Positions 1 through 7,402 of a DNA stretch of 64,000 nucleotides are shown piece after piece. The stretch's first letter is position 1. Each line of letters begins with the position of its first letter. The notes below the pieces were generated by a model. It worked only from the letters and a program-made list of their open reading frames with translations, was not told the origin of the DNA and searched no databases. Position numbers and translations under genes: made by a program. The stretch is taken from contig NZ_CP078076.1 in the NCBI RefSeq assembly GCF_023101165.1, positions 1,736,001-1,800,000 of the forward strand. Direction: 5' to 3'. This DNA is from Microbacterium sufflavum. GTDB lineage: Bacteria > Actinomycetota > Actinomycetes > Actinomycetales > Microbacteriaceae.

Positions 1-1686
1 CGCCGCGAGCGGTCCGCGCATCCCCGCCCTGGTGCCGGACGCGAGCAGGAACGTCGCCCCGTCCGCCGTGCGCTCGACCCGCTGCGCGATCCGCTCGGGG
101 AAGGCGAGGGCGATCACGAGACCCGTGCCGTCGAGACCGGAGCGGACGCCCGGCGTCGCGGGGACCAGTCGTCGGAGGCGATCCGCGTCGGTGCGCCACC
201 GGGCGTCGGGAGTGCGTCCGCTGCGGAGAGCGACGAGCGCCTGCGCCGCGTCGGCATCGGCGATGCGCACGTCGCCGCTCAGCAGGGCGACGACATCGGC
301 CGCCAGCGCCGCACCCACGAGCGGACTGCCGTCGCGGAGCGCGCGGGCGAGCCGCGGGTCGGTCGGGATCCGCGCCAGGTCACGGCCCTCGACGGTGGCG
401 CGTCCTTCGTCGTCGATCGCGCCGAGTGCGCCCAGCACCGTCAGGGCGTCCGCCAGGCTGTCGGCCGGCGGTGGGTCGATCAGGCGCAGTCCCGCGCCGC
501 CGGGAGCACCCCAGCACGCGAGCAGCAGTGCGGCATCCGTCAGATCGGCCACCGCGATCTCGGGGGCGGGGCGGGCGGGTGCCGCGGCGTAGGTGCGTTC
601 GTCGACGCAGCGCACCACGATGCCGGGTCCCTGACGCGTGGCGCGGCCGGCGCGCTGCACGCACGAGGAGCGGGGTGCGGCAGTCGTGACGAGTCCCGTC
701 ATCCCGCGGGCGGCGTCGCGCTGCGGCTGTCGCGCCAGGCAGCTGTCCACCACCAGGCGCACCCCCGGCACGGTGAGCGACGATTCGGCGAGCGACGTCG
801 TGACGATGATGCGCGGCGGGTCGGAGGCGCGCCTCCCGCGGATCACGGCGTCCTGCGCGGCGGCGGGGAGCTGACCGTGCAGCTCGCGCACGTCGTACGA
901 CCCGTCGGCGTCACGGACGCGGCGGGCGATCTCCGCCACCTCGCGAGCTCCCGGTGCGAAGACCAGCACGTCGGCGGTCGGATCGTCGCGGGTCAGGTCG
1001 CGCGCGGCGGAGACGGTGGTGCGGGCGACGTGATCGAGGAACTCCCACGACACCCCGCGCTCGTCGAGTCGCGGGCCGGGGCTCGGCGCCCACCGCTCGG
1101 TGAGCGGAAAGGCGGGCACAGCGTGCTCGACGACGGCAGCCGGACGCTCGTCTGTGCCGATGACGCCGGCGATGCGGGCGGCGTCGAGGGTCGCGGACAT
1201 CGCGACGAGCGTCAGGTCGTCGCGCAGCAGCCGCACCTCCGACAGCAGCCCGATCAGCAGGTCGGTCTCGAGAGCTCGCTCGTGCACCTCGTCGATGATC
1301 ACGGCGTCAACGCCGTCGAGGCCCGGGTCGTCGAGCAGCCGCCGCAGCAGCACCCCGGCCGTGACGAACTCGATCCGGGTCGACGGTCCGACGGAGCGCT
1401 CGCCGCGCACGGTGAATCCCACGCGCTCGCCCAGGGTGGAGCCGTCGAGCTGCGCGAGTCGTCGGGCCGCTGCGCGTGCCGCCACGCGGCGGGGTTGTGT
1501 CACGATCACGCGGCCGGGAACGCGAGAGGCGAGCAGGGGCGGGACGAGTGTGGTCTTGCCGGTGCCGGGCGGAGCGCTCACCACGACCGCATGGTCGACG
1601 TCGAGGGCCGCAGCGACGTCGGGGAGGGCGGCCGCGAACGAGAGCCCAGCGCCGATCGCGGCGAGGTCGAAGGCGGCGGACGTCAT
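1..1686 (-). CDS. hrpB: ATP-dependent helicase HrpB (3' end outside window)
   Basis: This is a DEAH-box superfamily 2 helicase of the HrpB type, cut off by the window edge after 562 visible codons. Reading from the ATG at 1686, the Walker A motif APPGTGKTT lies near residue 43. It is followed by the DEVHERALETDLL Walker B region, the MSATLD motif III and the helicase C motifs around TTSLAESSLTVPGV and QRAGRATRQGPG. The family is usually about 840 residues, so roughly a third is missing. HrpB works as a nucleic-acid helicase of poorly defined role. A GGGG stretch lies just upstream of the chosen start. Family membership is firm from the motifs. Confidence 0.93.
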   Translation of the reverse strand, partial: MTSAAFDLAAIGAGLSFAAALPDVAAALDVDHAVVVSAPPGTGKTTLVPPLLASRVPGRVIVTQPRRVAARAAARRLAQLDGSTLGERVGFTVRGERSVGPSTRIEFVTAGVLLRRLLDDPGLDGVDAVIIDEVHERALETDLLIGLLSEVRLLRDDLTLVAMSATLDAARIAGVIGTDERPAAVVEHAVPAFPLTERWAPSPGPRLDERGVSWEFLDHVARTTVSAARDLTRDDPTADVLVFAPGAREVAEIARRVRDADGSYDVRELHGQLPAAAQDAVIRGRRASDPPRIIVTTSLAESSLTVPGVRLVVDSCLARQPQRDAARGMTGLVTTAAPRSSCVQRAGRATRQGPGIVVRCVDERTYAAAPARPAPEIAVADLTDAALLLACWGAPGGAGLRLIDPPPADSLADALTVLGALGAIDDEGRATVEGRDLARIPTDPRLARALRDGSPLVGAALAADVVALLSGDVRIADADAAQALVALRSGRTPDARWRTDADRLRRLVPATPGVRSGLDGTGLVIALAFPERIAQRVERTADGATFLLASGTRAGMRGPLAA

Positions 1687-1802
1687 CGCCCCAGTCTGCC
1701 GGTTCACGACGTGTCCCCTCCTGCGCCGCCGGCCTCCGATCCGGCCCTCAGCCCACCCGAGGCTCGGGAATCGAGGAGTCGTGAACGTCGCCGGACGCAG
1801 AA

Positions 1803-1839
1803 AGCGGATGCCGCGACCCGGTGGGCCGCGGCATCCGCT
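1803..1839 (-). terminator. Hairpin terminator downstream of the flotillin gene
   Basis: A perfect 13-bp inverted repeat (1803-1815 with 1827-1839, 11-base loop) lies 80 bases past the flotillin stop. In the minus direction it is followed by a short T-rich stretch (TTTCT). It probably ends the flotillin transcript before the helicase gene. Confidence 0.7.
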
Positions 1840-1850
1840 GTCCTGTCGCG

Positions 1851-1942
1851 CCTACTCCGCAGTGGCAATCGCGCTCACTTCGCGGTGGCTGTCGCGCCTA
1901 CTCCGCGGAGGCAATCGCGCTTACTCCGCGGCAGCTGCCGGG
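1851..1942. repeat. 23-bp tandem repeat running into the flotillin 3' end
   Basis: Four head-to-tail units of 23 bases begin at 1851, 1874, 1897 and 1920. Each starts CCTACTCCGC or a close variant, and the first three end in TCGCG. The last unit covers the flotillin stop codon and its final codons. Read on the minus strand, every unit carries a stop codon at the same place (TAA, TAG, TGA, TAG). The array therefore looks like serial duplication of the gene end. Confidence 0.85.
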
Positions 1943-3525
1943 GGCGCGGGGGGCGGCGGCGTGGTCGGGGCGGGCGTACGCGGCGCCGACGCGGCGGGGG
2001 CACCCGCCTCCGCGACGCCGGCACCGATGCCGCGTCCGACGGCCTGGCCCTGGATGATCCCGGCGAGGTCGAGCCCGGTCGCGGAGTGCACGCTGTCGAA
2101 CACCGAGCGCAGAGCCTTCGCGCTGTCGGCGCCGACGACCTGGGAGGCCCCGTCGTCGCCGGAGCCGCCCACGATCGAGACGTTGCCGATCGCGGCGTAG
2201 CCCTTGGCGAACTCGGCCATGATCGACGGCAGCACCTCCAGCACGCGCTGCGACAGGAAGGCGTCCTGGTTGGAGGCGATGGCCTTGGCCTCGGCCTCGA
2301 CGGCGGCCGCGCGCGCCTCACCCTCGGCACGGATGGCCTCGGCCTCGGCGTTCGCGCGCAGGCGGCGGGCCTCGGCCTCGGCTTCGGCCTGTGCCCGCAG
2401 CGCATCGGCGTCACCCGTGGCCTTCGCGATGGCGGCCGCGGCCTCACCGTCGGCCCGGGCCTTGTCGGCCTGCGCCTGCTGCTCGGCGATGCGCGTGCGG
2501 GCCTCGGCCTGCTTGACCTGCTCGATCGCGGCGGCCTCGGCGGCGCGCTCACGCGTGTAGAGCTCGGCCTGCGCGCGCGTCTCGGCCTCGTAGCGCTGGG
2601 CGTCGGCCACGCGCTTCACGTCGGCGTCGAGCTGAGCCTGCTTGTTCTCCGCCTGCTGCTGCAGCACGGCCTGCTCGGCCTGCGCGCGGGCGAGCTGTTC
2701 AGCCTGCTCCGCCTCGGCACGCGCTCGTCCGATGCCGGCGTTCGCGTTGGCGGTGTTGGTATCGAGCGCCGTCTGCTCGACGAGGTTCGCCTCCTGGTTG
2801 GCGATGTTCTTCTGGTTGATCGCGCGGTCGGCGTTGGTCTGCGAGATCTCGGCGGCCTGTCGCTTCGCCTGGATCTCCGGCGCCCCGAGCGACTGGATGT
2901 AGCCGACCTTGTCGGTGATGCCCTTGATCTGGAAGGAGTCGAGGATGAGGCCCTGCTCCGCGAGCTCCTGCGAGACGTCGGCCGCGATCTGGTCGGAGAA
3001 CTTCTTCCGCTCCCGCATGAGCTCGACGACCGAGAGGGTCGCGACGATGCCGCGCAACGCACCCTCGAGCTGCTCGGTGGTGAACTGCTCGATCGCCTTG
3101 TCCTGCGACGCGAAGCGCTCCGCGGCACGCCGCACGAGCAGCGGGTCGGAGCCGATCTTCACGATCGCGACGCCGTCGACGTTGAGGGTGACGTTGTCGA
3201 GCGACTGCGCCTCTGCATTGAGCGAGACCTGACGGGAGCGCAGGGAGATGATCTCGTGGCGCTGCGTGATCGGGTTGACGAGGGACTTGCCGTTGACGAT
3301 CACCGTGACCGGCGACTCCGACAGTTCCGAGCGGCTCGTGCCGTCGGCGGCGATCACCGCGCGCTGCACCTTCTGCTTGCGGCCCGAGATGACGAGCGCC
3401 TCATCGGCCCTGGCCACCTTGATCCAGCTGCGGGCGAAGAGCAGCAGGATCAGCAGCAGGATGACCGCTGCGACGACGGCGATACCGATGATGATGAGGA
3501 TGCCGACGATTCCGGCGATCTCCAT
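1921..3525 (-). CDS. Flotillin / SPFH-domain membrane protein
   Basis: This 534-residue protein is flotillin-like. It has one N-terminal membrane segment (IAGIVGILIIIGIAVVAAVI, residues 3-22), an SPFH/band-7 domain to about residue 220, a long Ala/Glu/Gln-rich coiled coil (about 230-430) with the AEAEA-type repeats typical of flotillins, and an Ala/Pro-rich tail. Flotillins scaffold ordered membrane domains. I chose the ATG at 3525 because GGGAGG lies seven bases upstream. An in-frame ATG at 3651 would add 42 arginine- and proline-rich residues that do not look like real protein. The gene appears to be single, ending in a tandem repeat and a hairpin. Confidence 0.92.
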   Translation of the reverse strand: MEIAGIVGILIIIGIAVVAAVILLLILLLFARSWIKVARADEALVISGRKQKVQRAVIAADGTSRSELSESPVTVIVNGKSLVNPITQRHEIISLRSRQVSLNAEAQSLDNVTLNVDGVAIVKIGSDPLLVRRAAERFASQDKAIEQFTTEQLEGALRGIVATLSVVELMRERKKFSDQIAADVSQELAEQGLILDSFQIKGITDKVGYIQSLGAPEIQAKRQAAEISQTNADRAINQKNIANQEANLVEQTALDTNTANANAGIGRARAEAEQAEQLARAQAEQAVLQQQAENKQAQLDADVKRVADAQRYEAETRAQAELYTRERAAEAAAIEQVKQAEARTRIAEQQAQADKARADGEAAAAIAKATGDADALRAQAEAEAEARRLRANAEAEAIRAEGEARAAAVEAEAKAIASNQDAFLSQRVLEVLPSIMAEFAKGYAAIGNVSIVGGSGDDGASQVVGADSAKALRSVFDSVHSATGLDLAGIIQGQAVGRGIGAGVAEAGAPAASAPRTPAPTTPPPPAPPAAAAE

Positions 3526-3716
3526 GGATGACCTCCCTTGGTCCCCCCCGAGGGGGCGGTCTGACGGGCCCGCGCGGTGTGCCGGGACTCGGTTCCACCC
3601 TGCCAGAAACCCCGGAGGGCCCGCTCTGCGCGGGGGTGATCGCCGACACATCGGGGAGAAGATGCGGCAGAGGCGGGGTGGGGAGAAGGGCTCATTCCCC
3701 GTTCACGCGGTCGCGG

Positions 3717-4145
3717 TCAGCGGTTGCGGAGCTTCTCCGCGAGGTCGCGCAGCTGGCGCAGCTCGTCGTCGTCGAGCCGGGACATGCGTGACGCGATGGA
3801 GCGGCCGTGCACCGTGGCGAGGGAACGGAAGGCCCGGGCGCCGGCGTCGGTCGCGCGGATCAGTGCACCGCGGCCGTCATCCGGGTCGGGGCACTTGGCG
3901 ACGAGCCCGCGGGCGACCATGCGATCGACGAGGCGGGAGACGCTGGGCTGGCTGATCAGCATGTTCGCGGTGATGTCGCGCAGTCGCGCCGTCATGTCGG
4001 GGGAGCGGGTGACGGTGAGGAGCACGTCGTATTCGGCCTGCGCGAGCTCGTTGTGATCGAAGTCGGCCATCATGTCCGTGAACAGCTCGTGCTGCGCGCG
4101 GAACAGGCTCTCCCAGGCCTCCAGGGCGAGCTTGCGATCGGTCAT
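3717..4145 (-). CDS. MarR-family transcriptional regulator
   Basis: This 142-residue winged-helix protein has the MarR layout: an N-terminal dimer helix (LALEAWESLFRAQHELF), a DNA-binding core around LRDITANMLISQPSVSRLVDRMVARGLV, the wing PDPDDGRGALIRAT, and a C-terminal dimer helix (RLDDDELRQLRDLAEKL). MarR proteins usually repress nearby transport or redox genes in response to small aromatic ligands. The ATG at 4145 is preceded by GTGAGG; a longer reading to 4259 lacks a ribosome site and family similarity. No obvious partner gene is adjacent. A strong inverted repeat lies 25 bases upstream. Confidence 0.9.
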   Translation of the reverse strand: MTDRKLALEAWESLFRAQHELFTDMMADFDHNELAQAEYDVLLTVTRSPDMTARLRDITANMLISQPSVSRLVDRMVARGLVAKCPDPDDGRGALIRATDAGARAFRSLATVHGRSIASRMSRLDDDELRQLRDLAEKLRNR

Positions 4146-4169
4146 CCTCACAGCGTAGCGGCCACAGTA

Positions 4170-4203
4170 AAGGGCCGGTCGGAGAGGCTCCCGACCGGCC
4201 CTT
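4170..4203. repeat. 13-bp perfect inverted repeat upstream of the marR-like gene
   Basis: AAGGGCCGGTCGG at 4170-4182 pairs perfectly with its complement at 4191-4203 around an 8-base loop. It has terminator strength, but no gene ends here on either strand. It sits in the likely 5' leader of the MarR gene and could be an attenuator, an operator, or the remains of a lost gene's terminator. Confidence 0.6.
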
Positions 4204-4392
4204 GTCCCTTGCACCAAGAGTGTCCTGCAATCACATGCGGTGGATGCCACAGCAAACATTCACCGTGCGATCACTGTATAACGACGAGGTAACGAATGCA
4301 ACGGTTTGGTCACGGAATCTTCGCGCGACGCGCGGGCCCGATCCGACCGAGTCGGCCGGAAGCCGCCGCGGGGCGCTCGCGGCTTGCTCTTT

Positions 4393-4412
4393 ATATCGAT
4401 AGTCATCAATAT
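4393..4412. promoter_or_regulatory. ArsR/SmtB-type operator upstream of arsC
   Basis: ATATCGAT at 4393-4400 and ATCAATAT at 4405-4412 form an imperfect palindrome (7 of 8 positions) with a 4-base spacer. This is the AT-rich layout typical of ArsR-family operators, and it stands out from the surrounding high-GC DNA. It lies 58 bases before the arsC start. Confidence 0.6.
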
Positions 4413-4470
4413 GGAGTCACGCCCACCTCGCGGTCTCAACCACCCGTTGACCCATCCACCCAGGAGCGCC

Positions 4471-4872
4471 ATGACCGCCACCACCCCCTCCGTCCTCTTC
4501 GTCTGCGTGCACAACGCCGGACGCTCGCAGATGGCCGCGGGGTTCCTCCGCGAGCTCGCCGGTGACCGCATCGAGGTGAGGTCCGCGGGGTCGCTGCCCG
4601 CGGACCGCATCAATCCCGTCGCGGTGGAGGCCATGGCCGAGGTCGGGATTGACATCACCGCCGAGCAGCCGAAGGTGCTCACCGTGGACGCCGTCAAGGC
4701 GTCGGATGTCGTGATCACGATGGGATGCGGCGACGCGTGCCCCATCTTCCCCGGAAAGCGCTACGAGGACTGGACGCTCGAGGACCCGGCAGGGCAGGGG
4801 ATCGAGGCGGTGCGGCCGATCCGCGATGACATCCGCACGCGGATCGAGACGCTCGTGGGAGAGCTGATCTGA
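4471..4872 (+). CDS. arsC: Arsenate reductase, low-molecular-weight phosphatase fold
   Basis: This 133-residue protein has the arsenate-reductase/LMW tyrosine phosphatase P-loop CVHNAGRS near residue 11 (the C-x5-R-S signature), plus SAGSLPADRINPVAVEAMAEVG and MGCGDACPIFPGKRYEDW. The second cysteine pair is typical of thioredoxin- or mycothiol-coupled ArsC rather than of phosphatases. It reduces arsenate to arsenite in the cytoplasm. AGGAG stands eight bases before the ATG at 4471. No arsenite exporter or ArsR gene is adjacent, yet an ArsR-like operator lies upstream, so the regulator is presumably encoded elsewhere. Confidence 0.9.
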   Translation: MTATTPSVLFVCVHNAGRSQMAAGFLRELAGDRIEVRSAGSLPADRINPVAVEAMAEVGIDITAEQPKVLTVDAVKASDVVITMGCGDACPIFPGKRYEDWTLEDPAGQGIEAVRPIRDDIRTRIETLVGELI

Positions 4873-4990
4873 GCCGAGCTCCGGGCTCACCGTCCGTGGG
4901 CGTGGGCGTTCCTCGCCCTTTCCCCCGAAGTGGGATATATTGCTGAAACGTAGAACTTCACTCTCCAATACTCCCCAACTGGAGGAACGC

Positions 4991-5677
4991 GTGACACTCT
5001 CAGGTGGTCCGCTCGAGCGTCGGTCGATGAGCGACGAGGCGTTCGTGCGGCTGCAGGACGCCATCATCAGCGGAGAGCTGCCCCCGGGGGAGCGACTGCG
5101 CGACTACGAACTCGCGGAACGCCTCGGCACCTCCAAGACACCGATCCGTCATGCGCTCGACCGCCTGGCCGACAACGGGCTCGTCGAGATGCAGCGCAAC
5201 CGCTACACGCGGGTTGCCCCCATCGATCTCAACCGGGTCCGCAATGCGGTCGACCTGTTCGGCGACATCTGGATCGGCTCGGTGCGTCACGTGCTGCCGG
5301 TGATCCAAGACGACGACGTGTCGTATCTGGTCGAGCTCGCGGACGACATGGCGACGGCGGTCAATTCCCGAGACGTCATCGGGTTCGGCGCCGCGCTGCG
5401 CGGTGCAGCGACCGGGTTCGCTCGCATCGAGGGCAACGCGGCGCGCGCGACGGTGATCGAGCGGCTCGGTCCTCAGATCCGCCGCTTCAGCCAGCACTCC
5501 AAAGACGTGTTCGACTGGGCGGCGGTGGGCGACGTGGTCGCCTCGATCCGTGACGCCCTCGAGGAGCGCGACGCCGTCAAGATCCGCGCCGTGCTCGTCA
5601 CGCTGTTCGACGAGGTGCTGCCCTCCATCATCGACCGCGCGGAGGCCGAGGGCCTCGCCGGCACGACGGCCGAGTAG
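4991..5677 (+). CDS. GntR-family transcriptional regulator
   Basis: This 228-residue protein has an N-terminal GntR winged helix (DEAFVRLQDAIISGELPP, then ERLRDYELAERLGTSKTP and IRHALDRLADNGLVE). An all-helical C-terminal ligand domain resembling the FCD group follows. The GTG at 4991 is preceded by GGAGG. An in-frame ATG at 4940 would place the gene start inside the likely promoter. No catabolic gene adjoins it on the same strand, so its target and effector cannot be read from context. It converges on the aspartyl-tRNA synthetase gene across a shared terminator. Confidence 0.88.
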   Translation: MTLSGGPLERRSMSDEAFVRLQDAIISGELPPGERLRDYELAERLGTSKTPIRHALDRLADNGLVEMQRNRYTRVAPIDLNRVRNAVDLFGDIWIGSVRHVLPVIQDDDVSYLVELADDMATAVNSRDVIGFGAALRGAATGFARIEGNAARATVIERLGPQIRRFSQHSKDVFDWAAVGDVVASIRDALEERDAVKIRAVLVTLFDEVLPSIIDRAEAEGLAGTTAE

Positions 5678-5691
5678 GACGAGGACACCGA

Positions 5692-5724
5692 ACGAGGGCG
5701 GCCGCGCGGTGCGGCCGCCCTCGT
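5692..5724. terminator. Bidirectional terminator between gntR-like and aspS genes
   Basis: A perfect 14-bp stem (5692-5705 with 5711-5724) closes a 5-base loop in the 66-base gap between two convergent genes. It can serve both strands. Confidence 0.8.
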
Positions 5725-5743
5725 CGTGTCCGGCGCTCTCGCG

Positions 5744-7045
5744 CTACGGCGTCAGGCGGTGCAGGTCGCGCGGGAACAGCGTGACCTCGCGGACGTTGGG
5801 CGCGTCGACGAGTCGCGCGATCCAGCGCTCCAGGCCGATCGCGAACCCGCCGTGCGGCGGCATCCCGTGCGCGAACGCCTCGAGGTAGCCGCGGTAAGCG
5901 TCGGGCGACTCGCCCCCGGCCTTGATCGCGGCGACCAGTTCGGAGTGACGGTGCCGCCGCTGCCCGCCCGTCACCAGCTCCAGCCCCCGGAAGAGCAGGT
6001 CGAAGCTGTTGCTCCAGCGCTCGTCGTCGGGTTGCGGGTGCGTGTAGAACGGACGCTTGGCCATCGGGTACCCCTCGACCGCGAGCACGTCGCTGCCGAA
6101 CTCGGCCATGGCCCACTCGCCGAGCGCGCGCTCGTGCGCCGGTGCCAGGTCGGGCTCGTCGTCGGGCGCCCCCACCAGGCGCAGCGCGTCGCGGAAGTGG
6201 ATGACCGGGATCTCCTCGGGGATCGTCGGCAGCGGCACCCGGAGCTGCGCCACGGCCGCGGCCGCCTCCGCGCGGATCCCGTCGAGCATTCCTCGCAGCA
6301 CCTCCCCCAGGAGCGACAGCACGTCGCGGTGGTCGCGGACGAAGCCGAACTCCACATCGAGCGACACGTACTCGGCCAGGTGCCGCACGGTGTCATGGGG
6401 CTCTGCGCGGAACACCGGCCCCACCTCGTACACGCGCTCGAACACCCCGACGAGCTGCTGCTTGTAGAACTGCGGGCTCTGCGCCAGGTACGCCGGACGG
6501 CCGAAGTAGTCCACGGGGAACACGTTCGCGCCCGACTCCGTCGCGGTCGCCACGATCTTCGGCGTGTGGACCTCGGTGAAGCCGGCGGCGTCGAGCGTGC
6601 GGCGGAAGGCCCTGAGGCTCGCGGCCCCCAGTTCCCAGGTCGCCCGGCGGGCGGGGTGGCGCCACAGCACCGGCGCGTGGTCGAGCAGCGTGGGCAGCGT
6701 CGCGTCGAGGGTCGGCCGCCACAGGTCCACCACGGGGGTCGCTGCGGGCTCGGACAGCAGCTCGATCCGAGGCGAGGCGACCTCGACGCCACCGGGCGCC
6801 TGCGGGTTCGCGGATACGGTGCCGGTGACGCGGACGACGGTCTCCTCGGGCGGCAGGCCGCCGTCGGGCAGTTCGCTCGGCCGCAGCACGACCTGCGCCA
6901 GCCCGGAGCGGTCGCGCAGGATCAGGAAGGCGACGGAGGCGAGCTCGCGGCGGCGGTGCACGTGGCCGAGGAGCGTGACGCTCCGGCCCGGCGCGGTGCG
7001 GGACAGTTCGGTCGCGAGCGTGCGACCGGGGTCGGGTGATCTCAT
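5744..7045 (-). CDS. aspS2: Aspartyl-tRNA synthetase, archaeal/eukaryal type
   Basis: This class II synthetase of 433 residues carries an N-terminal OB-fold anticodon domain (SVTLLGHVHRRRELASVAFL), motif 2 (PVFRAEPHDTVRHLAEYVSL) and motif 3 (GGFAIGLERWIARL). It lacks the large GAD insertion of bacterial AspRS (about 590 residues), so it belongs to the short archaeal-type group, often non-discriminating (charging tRNA-Asp and tRNA-Asn). A bacterial-type AspRS probably exists elsewhere in the genome. The ATG at 7045 follows a GGAGG that is buried in a sequestrator hairpin of a T-box leader. This control suggests an inducible second enzyme, perhaps for amino-acid stress or inhibitor resistance; that role is inference. 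Confidence 0.93.
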   Translation of the reverse strand: MRSPDPGRTLATELSRTAPGRSVTLLGHVHRRRELASVAFLILRDRSGLAQVVLRPSELPDGGLPPEETVVRVTGTVSANPQAPGGVEVASPRIELLSEPAATPVVDLWRPTLDATLPTLLDHAPVLWRHPARRATWELGAASLRAFRRTLDAAGFTEVHTPKIVATATESGANVFPVDYFGRPAYLAQSPQFYKQQLVGVFERVYEVGPVFRAEPHDTVRHLAEYVSLDVEFGFVRDHRDVLSLLGEVLRGMLDGIRAEAAAAVAQLRVPLPTIPEEIPVIHFRDALRLVGAPDDEPDLAPAHERALGEWAMAEFGSDVLAVEGYPMAKRPFYTHPQPDDERWSNSFDLLFRGLELVTGGQRRHRHSELVAAIKAGGESPDAYRGYLEAFAHGMPPHGGFAIGLERWIARLVDAPNVREVTLFPRDLHRLTP

Positions 7046-7215
7046 TCTTCCTCCAGGTTGTGGAAGCCCTGGAGGTGCGGGCGGGGGCTAGATCGCGGTG
7101 CCACCACACCTTCGCCGGTGAGACACCGGCCTCTCGTCGGTACGCCGGACGCGCGGGGACCGCTTGCCGTCGAGGCCGGGGGTCGTCACGCCCCGCAGTC
7201 GCCACCGCCAGTCTA
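7046..7215 (-). promoter_or_regulatory. Translational T-box riboswitch controlling aspS2
   Basis: On the minus strand a TAGACT -10 box (7215-7210) precedes a leader with all T-box parts. A short stem I is formed by GCGGGG (7196-7191) with CCCCGC (7158-7153) and encloses GAC triplets at 7187-7185, 7184-7182 and 7171-7169. A stem III of 7 bp follows (7130-7124 with 7120-7114), then the T-box core GGTGGCACCGCGA (7105-7093). The antisequestrator pairs 7111-7104 with 7080-7073. The competing sequestrator pairs CCTCCAGG (7075-7068) with CCTGGAGG (7057-7050) and hides the aspS2 Shine-Dalgarno. The UGGC bulge fits a tRNA with discriminator G73, as in tRNA-Asp and tRNA-Asn. Confidence 0.85.
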
Positions 7216-7277
7216 GGGGACCGGGTTCTCGGCAGATCCACAGCATTCCGATATGGGCGTCTCGTACTCTGGGACCT

Positions 7278-7369
7278 CCAAGGGGAGTACTCCGACACGG
7301 TCTGGTCGTCATTACGGATGCATCGCATCCCGGCCCACCGGTCCCGATTCGGGATGGAGAAGACTTTGG
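7278..7369 (+). promoter_or_regulatory. yybP-ykoY (Mn2+-sensing) riboswitch upstream of terC
   Basis: CCAAGG (7278-7283) pairs with CTTTGG (7364-7369, one G-U) as helix P1. It is followed directly by the conserved GGAGTA loop (7284-7289). The GGTCGTCATTACGG segment and the 3' GAGAAGACTTTGG match the remaining conserved elements of the family, and two hairpins lie between. This family binds Mn2+ and commonly controls TerC/YkoY and MntP transporters, so the downstream gene fits. A GGCG...CGCC hairpin at about 7368-7387 may be the expression platform. Confidence 0.82.
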
Positions 7370-7402
7370 CGCTGTTCTGCCACGCCGAATCTGGAGTATC
7401 CC

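Larger units (their letters stand above)
4146..4470. other. Intergenic region between marR-like and arsC genes
   Basis: These 325 bases separate two divergent genes. They hold the inverted repeat at 4170-4203 and the ArsR-type operator at 4393-4412. Between them is a lower-GC stretch (about 4220-4315) with no convincing open frame, tRNA or RNA fold. It could be the promoter region of both genes. Confidence 0.6.

Noticed and set aside
1851..1942. CRISPR-like short repeats
   Set aside because: The units are directly adjacent with no spacers, and no cas genes are present.
877..3531. An 884-codon plus-strand open frame
   Set aside because: It is antisense to the hrpB-like and flotillin genes, which carry clear helicase and SPFH motifs.
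7253..7402. Longer N-terminus of TerC from the ATG at 7253
   Set aside because: It would translate the riboswitch and add Ser/Arg-rich residues unlike any TerC protein.
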